Assembly (NCBI GenBank): GCA_044507775.1
Contig: JBIQIY010000010.1
Location: 124,001 to 188,000 of the forward strand
Reading direction: 5' to 3'
Length of the DNA stretch: 64,000 bases
Source: Chryseosolibacter sp044507775
GTDB lineage: Bacteria > Bacteroidota > Bacteroidia > Cytophagales > Cyclobacteriaceae
Shown: positions 10,001 through 19,717 of the stretch, piece by piece
Position numbering within the stretch: position 1 is the stretch's first letter
How the letters are laid out: each line of letters opens with the position of its first letter
The notes under the pieces: generated by a model
What the model was told of the DNA's origin: nothing
Database searches by the model: none
What the model saw: only the letters and a program-made list of their open reading frames with translations
Program-made: the position numbers and the translations under genes

Positions 10001-11742
10001 TGTATGATTTGCCCTACTATCCTATGACTCCGGTGATCTATAGTCGAGTGGAAGTTCTAAACGGGATTCTGGTTAACGATGCCGACTATCATACAAAGAC
10101 GGTCTATGAATTTGAGACGCCCAATGAAAACCTCGTCACCTATACAAAAACGCTTGTACACGATAACGAGTTGATCAAAACAGGTGCGAGCGGATCGGAA
10201 TATCTAACTATGAACGAGCACAAAATTCTCGATTACACTTCATCCATCGGCGCGCTAAAAGCTATCAAGATGTACAACAAGACTGACGCAAATCCATACT
10301 CATCGATTCAAATGATCCCTACACAAACATTGCCCAATAACCAGGGTGTTTACACGCAGGGAACTCTAATGTTTGAACGAATTGTGGAGGAGCCGTCAAC
10401 GTATCATAAAGTGAATAAGATGACAACCATCACATACCCGTCCACGCTTAAGAAGATTGTTAAATCAAAGGATGGATTTTCGTCCGAGTCAGAAAATGTC
10501 GCATGGGATTTTATTTCCGGGCAGGTACTTGAAAAGCTCGAAAAATCCAGTCTTGGAATAAACCTCAAAACCGTCATAAAACCTGCCTATACCTTCTACA
10601 CCGACATGGGACCTAAGGCATTAAACGCCAGCAATAAGAACATGCTTGGGCAAGTGGCGGCAACCTATACCTATAAAGTTGATGGAGCCGGATCACCTGT
10701 CGGATTGTTAAGTGCCCAGCTTCAGACATGGCGCAATGACTGGTCAAACTATCGGTACTTTACAGGAACGGGTTACAGCGATGATCCGCAGAGCGCGACG
10801 GTGCCGGTGCGCAGAAAAAGTGTTTCATATACATGGAAAGGTGATTACACGAGGCTAAACCCGGATGGAACGCATAAGTTCGCTCCTGCTGATGAATTCG
10901 CTTTTTCATCAACACCGAACAGTAACTGGCAGAAGTTGGGTGAACATCTCCGGTATGATCACTACAGCTTGCCCATCGAAAATATGGATCTGAACGGCCT
11001 TTACTCCGCAACAAAAGTAGGCTATGACGGCCGCACAAAAATTGCTGAAGCCGGCAACGCGCAGTATCATGAGATTGCATTCAGTGGCGCCGAGGACCTC
11101 ATCCCGGGAGGCACGTCACCGAACCAGTTTTTTGGTGGTGAAGTCGGACTAGGAAGTGGTCTTGTAAAGTATAAAAGCAAAGGCGAAACAACAGTAGTGC
11201 ATACCGGCGATGCAGTTGTGTCTCTCACTTCAGGTTATTCATTTGTTTACAAAACATCCGGTCTAACTGCAGGCAAGACATATCGAGCCAGTGTCTGGAC
11301 GAACAGCGTTAATGGCAGAATCTATTATAAACTTGGCGTCGGTGGCACCGAGGTTCTCTCTGCAACTCCGACAACAGAGACTAAAGCTGGACCGTGGTAC
11401 AGGATTGATCTTAACATTCCAATGGCATCCGCAACGTCGATCGAAGTCGGAGTAAAATCCTCAACTGGAACCGTCCTCTTCGATGACTTTAGGTTTCAGC
11501 CCGCCGATGCATCCATGGTGTGCTATGTCTATAATCCTCTCGACTACATCTATCCAACTCCTGATTATAACACTTATACATACGTGCTTGACAATGCCAA
11601 CGTTTTTACCATGTATAAGGAGAATGAAAGCGGTCTCTTGAGTCAGGTCTACGTGGAATCAATTAAATATGGCGGAACGCTAGGTTATAATTTGATTTCG
11701 GAGGCAAAAAAGGATTACCGCAGATTCCACACTAATCAGTAA
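7021..11742 (+). CDS. SpvB-like secreted partner of an RHS protein
   Basis: 1573 residues with an N-terminal signal (membrane stretch about 10-35). Residues about 40-125 carry the Bacteroidota RHS-partner signature: STDMVNLSTGDFSFSLPILE, then WVGLGWNINVGSITRN. An alanine/glycine-rich, membrane-like patch occurs near residues 195-255. The middle resembles a SpvB/TcaC-like beta shell that holds substrate-like YD repeats loosely, and residues about 1390-1500 form a jelly-roll-like carbohydrate-binding domain ending LFDDFRFQP. The C-terminus is short and has no nuclease motif or T9SS tail. It precedes the RHS gene with only a small lipocalin-like gene between, so the two large proteins probably act together at the cell surface. 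Domain-level function is inferred from the family. Confidence 0.8.
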   Translation: MKFLRGKTTLRVLAVTLNLIFVQSVFLPAYVHAFSSGPHQAEYTSYESPGSTDMVNLSTGDFSFSLPILEVPSPEGSFSVPLFYSAGIGLEQPASWVGLGWNINVGSITRNINEFPDDAAGETHSVRVVDMTGTRGWESSILGLVNFGWNTDIGHYGSASFFGLVSASWNKGLNSVGVAGINVSSDGVDLDPVQFIMAAVTVASWGAAAGAAKASALATNPAATGAMLKQVATEAVVGNMALDAAMSLFSPVATPSPSTGGVWDYQKTTTRSLVVYEEYHYWLDQTRGERMYGVLHLGKATNTATFTPGGLKANVLLSNGGVSEPLKVFTNSTGGNVTTGVASDINYKVDEGSEYYEVNNPAFLAIDNYVVNGPGISGTIMPYRLDAGSVSMPRAMTQNHDRLAPVLYKDYKVPFVYKGSISNNYYHHVGGSTSVSSPSFYLGLSRTLGTSTPATNNSLTYNLNDVILKNQRVRPDVANFLTGATRNILPQANHIEWLSNVEIKASTSYPATGFLDFISPAKRANFRTTPVPSLPGTPNTSFGYTSSFSPNLPVDPFVMADADVNEEIIIKLKTANGQEIFEEFSGYVESKNAVNGTIVINSLYELYLQYAGQTMSFEITYYKDDLVWDTAIGGYVITGANGLSYHYALPIYDYNSKNVIVDATDAAKRAELSRSKPFANTWLLTAITGTDFVDRNSNGIADEGDWGYWVKFNYGRTADFLVWRTPATGLKRDPTNDSEYYAEGRKQEYHLNSIQTRSHIALFIKDNKPDGGKKLNEIILLSIEKYKKLVTTPLSFPDCSNQFEVNYESYQISTAHRDFINKNCIKRIVFTYDNSLCKKLASGVGKLTLKAVSIFGLNNAKLVPDYKFEYGINPNYDQNHWDGWGMFNPNGTADGITHQASPIDADGTVWSLSKIISPLGSSIEINYERDHYAAVSGNQIPEKQGGDVRVASIITRDEFDRTNKIRYLYKKEDGSCSGVVAKEPEYIKVTDFPLYDLPYYPMTPVIYSRVEVLNGILVNDADYHTKTVYEFETPNENLVTYTKTLVHDNELIKTGASGSEYLTMNEHKILDYTSSIGALKAIKMYNKTDANPYSSIQMIPTQTLPNNQGVYTQGTLMFERIVEEPSTYHKVNKMTTITYPSTLKKIVKSKDGFSSESENVAWDFISGQVLEKLEKSSLGINLKTVIKPAYTFYTDMGPKALNASNKNMLGQVAATYTYKVDGAGSPVGLLSAQLQTWRNDWSNYRYFTGTGYSDDPQSATVPVRRKSVSYTWKGDYTRLNPDGTHKFAPADEFAFSSTPNSNWQKLGEHLRYDHYSLPIENMDLNGLYSATKVGYDGRTKIAEAGNAQYHEIAFSGAEDLIPGGTSPNQFFGGEVGLGSGLVKYKSKGETTVVHTGDAVVSLTSGYSFVYKTSGLTAGKTYRASVWTNSVNGRIYYKLGVGGTEVLSATPTTETKAGPWYRIDLNIPMASATSIEVGVKSSTGTVLFDDFRFQPADASMVCYVYNPLDYIYPTPDYNTYTYVLDNANVFTMYKENESGLLSQVYVESIKYGGTLGYNLISEAKKDYRRFHTNQ

Positions 11743-11785
11743 CAGGCTTCAAAAAAGTTTGCAAAATAAGTTAACGACAACGCGT

Positions 11786-12220
11786 ATGAGATCCACCTGT
11801 GTCCTTCTTTTAGTCGCGACCTTCGTCTTCACCTCCCGGGCTCAGAGTAATACAGATTTAGTGGGAGTCTGGGCAGTTGATTTTCAAAGTACGCTGGAAA
11901 ATATGAGTGGAAACGAAAAAGCTGGTTACGACAGTTTGTCAGCTCGAGCAAGAACCAATTTTTCGAATACCTTCAGTTCCAGAACATTTGAGTTCAAAAG
12001 TGATTCCCGTATTACCATATCTTTTCCAACTGTAGGGGGCACGAAGACCGCGGAGGGCTCTTGGCGTTACAACTCGAACGAAAAAATGCTTTCAATAGAA
12101 GCGGGGGGGATAAGTCGTGATTTTGTTGTGCAATGGTTAAACGCGAACAGCATATTTCTTAAGTATCAGCGGGCTGATAAAGGCTCCTTGTTAAAATCGT
12201 TATACCTTGATCGACAGTAA
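11786..12220 (+). CDS. Small secreted lipocalin-like protein
   Basis: 144 residues from the ATG at 11786. That start gives a proper signal peptide (MRSTCVLLLVATFVFTSRAQ); a TTG at 11759 would only extend it. The mature part starts with DLVGVWAVDF and has TFEFKSDSRITISF, then a GSWRYN strand and FVVQWLNANSIFLKYQR, the pattern of a lipocalin-like (DUF4923/lipocalin_4-type) beta barrel. It sits 43 bp after the SpvB-like gene and 10 bp before the RHS gene start, so it is almost certainly in the same transcript. Its ligand and role, such as chaperone or periplasmic binder for the RHS protein, are not shown by the sequence. Confidence 0.75.
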   Translation: MRSTCVLLLVATFVFTSRAQSNTDLVGVWAVDFQSTLENMSGNEKAGYDSLSARARTNFSNTFSSRTFEFKSDSRITISFPTVGGTKTAEGSWRYNSNEKMLSIEAGGISRDFVVQWLNANSIFLKYQRADKGSLLKSLYLDRQ

Positions 12221-12230
12221 ATATTCACTT

Positions 12231-15200
12231 ATGAAAAAAGTAAATACCTTGTGGCTCCCGTTATTTACTGCATGCTTCTTATGCGGCCATTCCTCGGTAT
12301 CTGCTCAAGATTATGTGACAATCGTCGGTAATACTAATGTTACACAAGGCAGCAATGAGTACTACTACACGAGCTGGAGCCCCTATCAGCCTTCCTCCTA
12401 TCAATACTGGTACTGGTATATTCCTGGCAATAATTCGTCAGTATCCGAGAACGCTTTTTCAGCTACAATATATTGGAATCAAGTAGGAACGCATTACCTT
12501 GAATATGAGTTGTCCACCTGGGATAATTATTATTGGGATAACATAGCTGTAACCGTAACCGGCGTCGGACCTCCCACGCCGAGCACGACATTCACCAAGA
12601 CCATGAATTGTGGTAACACTATCGTCACCCGGAATTCGAGTCCATCAGCAAATGTTGAATGGTATTGGCAGACTTCATCCAGCGGTACAAGTACAGCACT
12701 CGGATCAGCGGCCTCAATTACTCGAACCACAACTGAAACCCTTTACCTTCGTGCCCGACAGAGTGCTTCGCCATTCACATGGAGCATTGGATCCGCCAAT
12801 GCGGGAACTACTACGATCAAACCTGCCGTTACTACCGCACCATTTGCGCAAAATGGAAGCCGATGTGGCACCGGCTCTGTTACTCTAAGCGGCACTCCTC
12901 AGTCTGGCGGGGCAAACTCGCTAAAGTGGTACACTGCGGGCAGCGGTGGAACAGCATTTTACACAGGAACTTCATACTCTGCGACTTTTTCGAGTACCAC
13001 GACGTATTATATCAGTAGCTATCATACAACTAACGCTTGTGAAAGTCCGGGAAGAACACCGGTTACCGCTACCATAACACCTCTTCCTGTGACCGGAACA
13101 ATCACGAGCAACAATGCAAGCAATTTTCATAAGGTATGTGTTGGAGGAAGTTTGCAAATAAGTGTTTCTGGAAACACAGGAACGCCATTGTTCTGGATCT
13201 CAAGTAATAACGGAGCAAGTTGGGACTATGAGAGTGCTTCCAATCTTGGCAATCCTTTCAACTACTCCTTCCCCACCCTTGGCACATGGTTAATTCAGAC
13301 ACAGTCGGAAGTTTCTGGATGTGGCCTGAGTTCGAGCACATCCATTCAAATTGATGTTCAGTCGTCGCCCACCAGCCCTATTAATCCTATTCCCGGGACG
13401 AGGTGTGGACCAGGATCGGTGACCATTGGCGCGTCTCCCAATCACCCAAGCAACGTGGTAAGGTGGTACACATCCAGCGGTGGAGGCACCTTGCTACATA
13501 CAGGAAACACTTTTCCGACACCTAGCATTTCCGTCACCACAACTTACTACGCGGCTTCATACTCCACTACCACATTATGTGAAAGTTCACGCATTGCAGT
13601 TGTGGCTACAGTTAACCCGCTACCAACGAGCCCTGCCGCAAACAACTCAATGCGCTGCGGGCCAGGATCAATTACAGTGAGCGGAACTCCGGCGACTAAT
13701 GCCAATACGCTGAAATGGTACGCGGCGAGCAGCGGTGGCACAGCATTTCACACGGGCACGTCTTATAACACTAGCCTATCAAGTACTACTACGTACTATG
13801 TGAGTAGCTTCAATTCAACAACTACTTGTGAGAGTGCCACCCGGACTCCGGTCACGGCTACAATAAATCCGGCGCTCGCAGCCGGGAGCCTCACGAGCAA
13901 CAACGCGTCGAACTTCCACAAGGTTTGTGTCGGGGGCAGTTTGCAAATCAGTGTGTCTGGCAATGTAGGAACACCACTATATTGGATATCGAGCAACAAT
14001 GGCGCAAGTTGGAACTACGAAGATGCCTCAAACCTAGGCAATCCGTTCAACTATGCCTTTCCGACGCAGGGCACCTGGCTTATTAGAACCCAGTCGGAGA
14101 TGAGTGGCTGCGGATTAAGCGCCGACTATTCGTCGATCCAGGTAGACGTGCAAAGTGTGCCAACAAGTCCCATAAATCTCCTTCCCTCCGAACGTTGCGG
14201 CGCTGGCACGCTTGTGCTTGGGGCCACGCCAAACCACCCGAGTAATGTGGTAAAATGGTATACTGGCGTTTCAGGCGGATCGGCCCTCTATGCCGGAAAC
14301 AGTTACACCACCCCGAGTCTCTCAGTTACAACCACGTACTACGCAGCTTCCCACTCGCCGACCGCATTATGTGAAAGTTCGCGGGTACCAGTAGTTGCAA
14401 CAATCAAGACAATCCCATCAAATCCTATCGGAACTCCCGCAAGTCGATGTGGGCCAGGAACCGTAATTCTCGGTGGTACGATCGGCGCGAACGGAAACCA
14501 ACTAAGGTGGTATCAAACTACAACCAGTACGCCCGCGTTGGCGACCGGCACCAGTTTTACCACCCCCACACTCTCGTCAACGACTTCTTATTACATCACC
14601 AGTTTCAACACCACGACTAATTGTGAGAGCGCTAGAGTGCAAGTGATCGCTACGATAGTACCGGTTAGCGTTTCAGCTCCGCCACAACCGACTATATCAA
14701 CCAACCTATGTGGGGTGAAAACCCTCTCCAGGGGAACGCCACCTTCCGGGGTCGGCTGGTACTGGCAAGGCATCGATCCGAATGGACTTGATTACACATC
14801 GGTTACCGCAACATCTGGAATATTTACCGCATCGTCAACAAATACTTATTATATTAGGGCAAGAGACAATTATACCGGATGTTGGGGGCCATCCAATTCC
14901 GTCCTTGTGGGCGTTGATAATCCTCCGGCGCCACAGCCAAACTCTTTTACATATTGTGAATGGGAGCCGTTCATCCTCACCACTTCGGGGTACCTGAGCA
15001 ATTTAAAATGGTATAACACAAGCAACGTGCTGCTCCATACCGGCACGAGTTACCCAGCTGGGAATCTTGCTCCTGGAAGCTATTCTTATAACGTAAAAAA
15101 TGTAAGTGCCGGTGGATGTGAAAGTGTTAACCCAGCAGTCGTATCGCTGACGGTCCAAGCCAATTGTGATGCCTATTTAAACTGGACCGAGTCAACGACC

Positions 15201-18200
15201 TTTGGTCGCACATCGACGGGATCTTCAGCCGTAATCGGGGCGGCCAGAACTTATATTAGCGGTTTTGGAGATCCCATCCAGTCGCAAGCCAAAATACTGA
15301 CCTCGTCTTTGGTGATTGCCGCGCAGGAAATTCCTGATCAGAATAATAATCCTGTAATCTCAACACTTCCGGCGCCTATTAATTCAAGTTCATTTATTTA
15401 CCGCCACAGGTTTGCCACAAATTCGTCGAACGAAAAATACCATGCAGGCAACTTTGATGGGCCTACCAAGCTGAACAATCCTGACCCTATTGCGGATGGT
15501 GGACCGGGAACGTTGGGATGGTACTACAGCAGTAGCAACACGCTTGAACCGCGGACGCCCACGACGAGCTATCCATACTCACGCAGCTATGTTGCCCCAG
15601 GCCCTAATCCCACCACATCGGTGATGGCAGGCCCCGGCGATCAGCACAGAATGGGAAGCACTCATGAGGTTAGAAATGAAAGACAAAAGATCGGCGCTGG
15701 GGAACTGGACCATTACTTCAAGCTTGCTGGCTATTTTATTCCTTCGCCATTCCTGTGGAGTCCAAACTTGCTGAGCGCACTTTCCACGAGTTCTACAACA
15801 GGCTTTACAGCAAGAAATAATGTCACAATTGCGACTGTGGGAGGATATATACGGGCGACCTGCAATCAGACCGGTGGAACACCAGGGATCTGGCCTATGG
15901 GCGGAAATATCGCCGTAATACCTGGGGCGTCTTACACTCTATGGGTCAAAGGATACCGGACGGGAGCGTCAGGGGTTGAGCTATGGGTCTCTAATACTGC
16001 GGGGACAACAATTAAGTCCGGACCCGCCATGCCCTCCGGCATCGCGAATGAAAAATGGGTATCATCAACCTTCACAGTTCCGGCAGGGACGACCGCAATC
16101 AGAGTTGGCGTCGTATGGACTAATCCAACAGCCACGGGCGAGCAGTTTTTTATTGGGGGAGTAAACTTGCAGACCACGGTCCCAACAGGTACGATGGGCT
16201 ACAAACACATTGTTACTGACCCGAATGGAAAACAGGGAGTATTATTCTCCGACATCACTGGTCGAGAACTTGCATCCGCTAGCTGGACTGGTGGAACATA
16301 TGACAACTGGAACTATGCCTTTTACAACGATATCGGTCAGCTCCTCGCGACCGTTGCGCCCAAAGGCGTTGACCTGGGAAGCAGCCTTGTACCAAACTTT
16401 GCTACCACATACAAATATGATCACCTCGGAAGGCTGATTGAGACGACATCCCCCGATGAGGGGACCACACAATTTGTTTACAGTTTCGACGGAAAGCTCC
16501 GTTTTTCTCAAAATCAAGAACAACGGAACGCTTCCACAAAGAGGTTTTCATACACTAACTATGACAAGTTCGGGCGCTTGATCGAGGCAGGAGAATACTC
16601 GATGTCCGGCACGGGGTACTATGTATTTGAAACACATAATATAATCCCTCCCAGTACAAACAGTGTGTTGCACATAGCAGATAACGTAGGATTCACAGGG
16701 ATCACCCGCAAATCCGATCCTAATGGTCGCTGTTCGGACTATGCTTATCTTGACTATGACGTACAGGCGGCCGATCTGCCGACTGGAGATGCACTTCATG
16801 CGACACAAACAAACATGTTGGGAAAAATATCACGGACTGAGAATGCGAATGCAAAAACCTGGTATAGCTATAATGAGAACGGGGACCTCATTTGGAGTAA
16901 GCAATACATCAATGCTCTAACAGCTTACAAAACAATCGACTATACATACGATTTTTCCGACAACATTACCGAGGTGACATATCAAAAAGGGATCACGACG
17001 GAGGATTTCTCGCACTTTTATGTCTACGATGCAGATCAGCGCCTGATCGAGTTAAAGACAAGCACCGACGGAGGTACCACTAAATTATCGCGGGCGAAGT
17101 ATTACTATTATTTGCACGGCCCATTGAAGCGGGTGGAGTTGATGAATGGCACGGCCAAAGTACAGGGCTTGGATTACGTCTATACCATCCATGGAGCACT
17201 AAAATCAATTAACCATGCTGACAATGCCCGCGATCCTGGAAATGATACCGACGACATATTCGGAGAGACCCTTGTTTATTACGAGCATGACTATAGCGGT
17301 GAGGGATATCCTGCAGGTGAGATCGCGTTTAGTTCGTATACAAACCAGTTTGGCGGTGCAATAAAAGGCCTGGCTTGGCACAGCCCCGCAGATAACCATA
17401 TGAACACGAACGCGTATGCCTTTAACTACGATCCCTTATATCAGCTTAACAACGCAAACTTTGGTACCCTCACAGGAACATCTTCGTATGCTTTTACCGG
17501 GCTGGGCAACATGCATAAGGAAGCCATCACCACCTATGACAAGAACGGCAACATAAATGCACTTCAGCGATACGGGAAAACAGCTAATGTCCTAGCCAAT
17601 TATGACTATGTCTACATACCCAACACCAACATGTTGGACAAAATAAATCACAACGGATCGCTACTAATTGACTATACCTATAGTTCGATTGGGCAAATGA
17701 TCCAGCAAGTTGAAGGATCCAATACTCTCAAAGTAACCTATGACGCACGTGGGTTGGTGAAAGCTATAACAAACGGATCGAACGTTTTACTGGAAGAATT
17801 CTTATACGATGATCAGGGGAACCGGTTCATCAAGAAGAAATATAACAGCGGAACCCTGGAAAGCACTTATTATTATGTGCATGATGCTTTAGGAAATGTG
17901 CTGGCCATTTATGAGAACACGAATAGTCAAACACAATTAACTGAAGTACCCGTGTACGCAGCAGGGAGAATAGGCTCATATCGGCCAGTTGAGAATTCAT
18001 ACTTATATGAAGTAAATGATCACCTCGGCAACGTACGCGGTGTGATCGGTCTCCCGGAAACCCAGAATTACAGGGCGACGATGGAAACAGAGAATGTGTT
18101 GCTTGAGGAACCGCCTGACGGTTTCTTCAACAATGTTTCTGCCCGCAGGGCGACTTTCATCGGAGCGAATGTCACGACGAACTACACAAACACATTAGGT

Positions 18201-19703
18201 GTACCTGTCACTGGAAATGAGGTTGTCCGGGTGAATAATACGGCGCCGGCGGGGCCAGGGATCAGTCTAAAGGTAAGCCCGGGCGATAAGCTCAGCGCGG
18301 GAGTATGGGCTTACTATGAAGCGGGAAGTAACTACAACGCGATGATTAGCAGCAGCGGGATGATCACTGCTATTGCTGCGGCCTTTGGAGGAATCAGTGG
18401 GGCTCCCGGAGAAGCGGGAAAGATCTATAGCGCCATTAACAGCGGGCTAACTACACTCCTGGGCGGGGGAACAGAGACAACGCGACCCGCGGCATACCTC
18501 CAGTACATCGTTTATGATGCCAATCTTAATCCAACGGGCCAGAAAGGATATTTCCGCGTATCCACTTCCAGTAACATGTCAAAATCCCAGGTTACAATGC
18601 CGGAGATCACGATTGAACAACCGGGATTTATTTATATCTTCGTTTACAATCGGAGTGATAGTCCGAATTGGGTGTACTTTGACGAGCTGACTGTTGTGCA
18701 CAATCATTCTCCTGTTGTTGCCGGAGCAGATTATTATCCCTTCGGGTTGGCGATGGACGGTCGTAAGGTTACGGACGAGGAGTACAGGTGGGGGTATCAG
18801 GGGCAATTCAGTGAAGAAGAAGATAAGAAGACAGGATGGAACGAGTTTGAACTGAGGTTCTACGATGCGAAGATAGCGAGGTGGCTGACGACTGACCCCT
18901 ATGGGCAGTACTATTCCCCTTATATGGCTATGGAGAATACTCCTAACATGGGGGTAGATCCCAGCGGGGGATTTGCAATAAGCGGGTTCATCAGATATGG
19001 TACCGCCTTTGCAGTAGGGGCAGTAACTGGCGGCGCTACCACAGGGACATGGGAGGGAGCATTACTCGGAGGGGTAGGAGGTGTCGGATTATATGCTGGA
19101 CTATCTAATATCTCTGCTATTGGTAAAGCGATTGGGAATGTCATTGGAACCAATTGGCAACCACTTACCAAGGCGATATTAAGGGAATATGTAAAGACAG
19201 AATGGTGTCAAACGTGTTCTGATGGGCAATTAGAGTATGAGATAGGTGATGCGTTCGAAGAACATTGGCATAAGTGGGCCCAGGACGAGTTGAAATTTAA
19301 TAGATATCGGCGAAATGATGACAAATTTACTGATAACGGCACGCGACCAACAGTTCCAGATGGACTGGCAGATCACCAGGTGTTCAGGTGGATAAACGGT
19401 TGGCCAAGAGTGCAGATCATAAGAAACGCCTCGTGGTTTGAGGTTAAAGCAAAGAATGGAAAGATTTACAACTCAACGAGCGCGAATCAAATTGATGGAC
19501 ACATAACTAACCTGGCAACATCAAATCCAATCGCTGTTAGAAACCGCGTCGCAAGACTCCATCTTGTTACTACCAGCGAGGTAGAAATATCACGGAGTGT
19601 ATCCACAAATGCTTTCAATCATGGTGTGTCAGTTCATCAACATAAAGCCATGTATAAGATGACTGATACTGGACAAATGAGGGTCAGATGGCGACGTTGG
19701 TAG
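12231..19703 (+). CDS. RHS polymorphic-toxin-like protein with Ig-like repeats and a C-terminal nuclease domain
   Basis: 2490 residues. The ATG at 12231 is chosen over a TTG at 12207 because it opens a signal peptide (KKVNTLWLPLFTACFLCGH). Order: Ig-like CHU_C-associated domains, residues about 120-980, many with RCG...CES cysteines; a conserved RHS-leader region, about 985-1180; a carbohydrate-binding-like jelly roll, about 1180-1315; YD repeats, about 1320-2130 (KYDHLGRLIETTSPDEGTTQ); and the RHS core ending ARWLTTDPYGQYYSPY and VDPSG at 2242-2246. The variable tail (2247-2490) begins glycine-rich and then shows VPDG (Asp2377), WFEVKAK (Glu2404, Lys2406) and Gln2420, a PD-(D/E)XK nuclease layout. 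RHS shells carry toxic tails to rival cells. No T9SS tail is seen. Nuclease activity is inferred. Confidence 0.88.
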   Translation: MKKVNTLWLPLFTACFLCGHSSVSAQDYVTIVGNTNVTQGSNEYYYTSWSPYQPSSYQYWYWYIPGNNSSVSENAFSATIYWNQVGTHYLEYELSTWDNYYWDNIAVTVTGVGPPTPSTTFTKTMNCGNTIVTRNSSPSANVEWYWQTSSSGTSTALGSAASITRTTTETLYLRARQSASPFTWSIGSANAGTTTIKPAVTTAPFAQNGSRCGTGSVTLSGTPQSGGANSLKWYTAGSGGTAFYTGTSYSATFSSTTTYYISSYHTTNACESPGRTPVTATITPLPVTGTITSNNASNFHKVCVGGSLQISVSGNTGTPLFWISSNNGASWDYESASNLGNPFNYSFPTLGTWLIQTQSEVSGCGLSSSTSIQIDVQSSPTSPINPIPGTRCGPGSVTIGASPNHPSNVVRWYTSSGGGTLLHTGNTFPTPSISVTTTYYAASYSTTTLCESSRIAVVATVNPLPTSPAANNSMRCGPGSITVSGTPATNANTLKWYAASSGGTAFHTGTSYNTSLSSTTTYYVSSFNSTTTCESATRTPVTATINPALAAGSLTSNNASNFHKVCVGGSLQISVSGNVGTPLYWISSNNGASWNYEDASNLGNPFNYAFPTQGTWLIRTQSEMSGCGLSADYSSIQVDVQSVPTSPINLLPSERCGAGTLVLGATPNHPSNVVKWYTGVSGGSALYAGNSYTTPSLSVTTTYYAASHSPTALCESSRVPVVATIKTIPSNPIGTPASRCGPGTVILGGTIGANGNQLRWYQTTTSTPALATGTSFTTPTLSSTTSYYITSFNTTTNCESARVQVIATIVPVSVSAPPQPTISTNLCGVKTLSRGTPPSGVGWYWQGIDPNGLDYTSVTATSGIFTASSTNTYYIRARDNYTGCWGPSNSVLVGVDNPPAPQPNSFTYCEWEPFILTTSGYLSNLKWYNTSNVLLHTGTSYPAGNLAPGSYSYNVKNVSAGGCESVNPAVVSLTVQANCDAYLNWTESTTFGRTSTGSSAVIGAARTYISGFGDPIQSQAKILTSSLVIAAQEIPDQNNNPVISTLPAPINSSSFIYRHRFATNSSNEKYHAGNFDGPTKLNNPDPIADGGPGTLGWYYSSSNTLEPRTPTTSYPYSRSYVAPGPNPTTSVMAGPGDQHRMGSTHEVRNERQKIGAGELDHYFKLAGYFIPSPFLWSPNLLSALSTSSTTGFTARNNVTIATVGGYIRATCNQTGGTPGIWPMGGNIAVIPGASYTLWVKGYRTGASGVELWVSNTAGTTIKSGPAMPSGIANEKWVSSTFTVPAGTTAIRVGVVWTNPTATGEQFFIGGVNLQTTVPTGTMGYKHIVTDPNGKQGVLFSDITGRELASASWTGGTYDNWNYAFYNDIGQLLATVAPKGVDLGSSLVPNFATTYKYDHLGRLIETTSPDEGTTQFVYSFDGKLRFSQNQEQRNASTKRFSYTNYDKFGRLIEAGEYSMSGTGYYVFETHNIIPPSTNSVLHIADNVGFTGITRKSDPNGRCSDYAYLDYDVQAADLPTGDALHATQTNMLGKISRTENANAKTWYSYNENGDLIWSKQYINALTAYKTIDYTYDFSDNITEVTYQKGITTEDFSHFYVYDADQRLIELKTSTDGGTTKLSRAKYYYYLHGPLKRVELMNGTAKVQGLDYVYTIHGALKSINHADNARDPGNDTDDIFGETLVYYEHDYSGEGYPAGEIAFSSYTNQFGGAIKGLAWHSPADNHMNTNAYAFNYDPLYQLNNANFGTLTGTSSYAFTGLGNMHKEAITTYDKNGNINALQRYGKTANVLANYDYVYIPNTNMLDKINHNGSLLIDYTYSSIGQMIQQVEGSNTLKVTYDARGLVKAITNGSNVLLEEFLYDDQGNRFIKKKYNSGTLESTYYYVHDALGNVLAIYENTNSQTQLTEVPVYAAGRIGSYRPVENSYLYEVNDHLGNVRGVIGLPETQNYRATMETENVLLEEPPDGFFNNVSARRATFIGANVTTNYTNTLGVPVTGNEVVRVNNTAPAGPGISLKVSPGDKLSAGVWAYYEAGSNYNAMISSSGMITAIAAAFGGISGAPGEAGKIYSAINSGLTTLLGGGTETTRPAAYLQYIVYDANLNPTGQKGYFRVSTSSNMSKSQVTMPEITIEQPGFIYIFVYNRSDSPNWVYFDELTVVHNHSPVVAGADYYPFGLAMDGRKVTDEEYRWGYQGQFSEEEDKKTGWNEFELRFYDAKIARWLTTDPYGQYYSPYMAMENTPNMGVDPSGGFAISGFIRYGTAFAVGAVTGGATTGTWEGALLGGVGGVGLYAGLSNISAIGKAIGNVIGTNWQPLTKAILREYVKTEWCQTCSDGQLEYEIGDAFEEHWHKWAQDELKFNRYRRNDDKFTDNGTRPTVPDGLADHQVFRWINGWPRVQIIRNASWFEVKAKNGKIYNSTSANQIDGHITNLATSNPIAVRNRVARLHLVTTSEVEISRSVSTNAFNHGVSVHQHKAMYKMTDTGQMRVRWRRW
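12861..14444 (+). repeat. Tandem 792-bp duplication of Ig-like modules inside the RHS gene
   Basis: Two adjacent units (12861-13652 and 13653-14444) have exactly the same length, 264 codons, and each starts at an RCG codon triplet. Each holds an Ig_7-like domain, a domain beginning SNNASNFHKVCVGGSLQISV, and a second Ig_7-like domain. The next Ig domain begins again with RCG at 14445. Nucleotide identity has visibly decayed while protein identity remains high, so the duplication is old and conserved in frame. Confidence 0.9.
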
Positions 19704-19717
19704 AAAATTTCCGAAAT

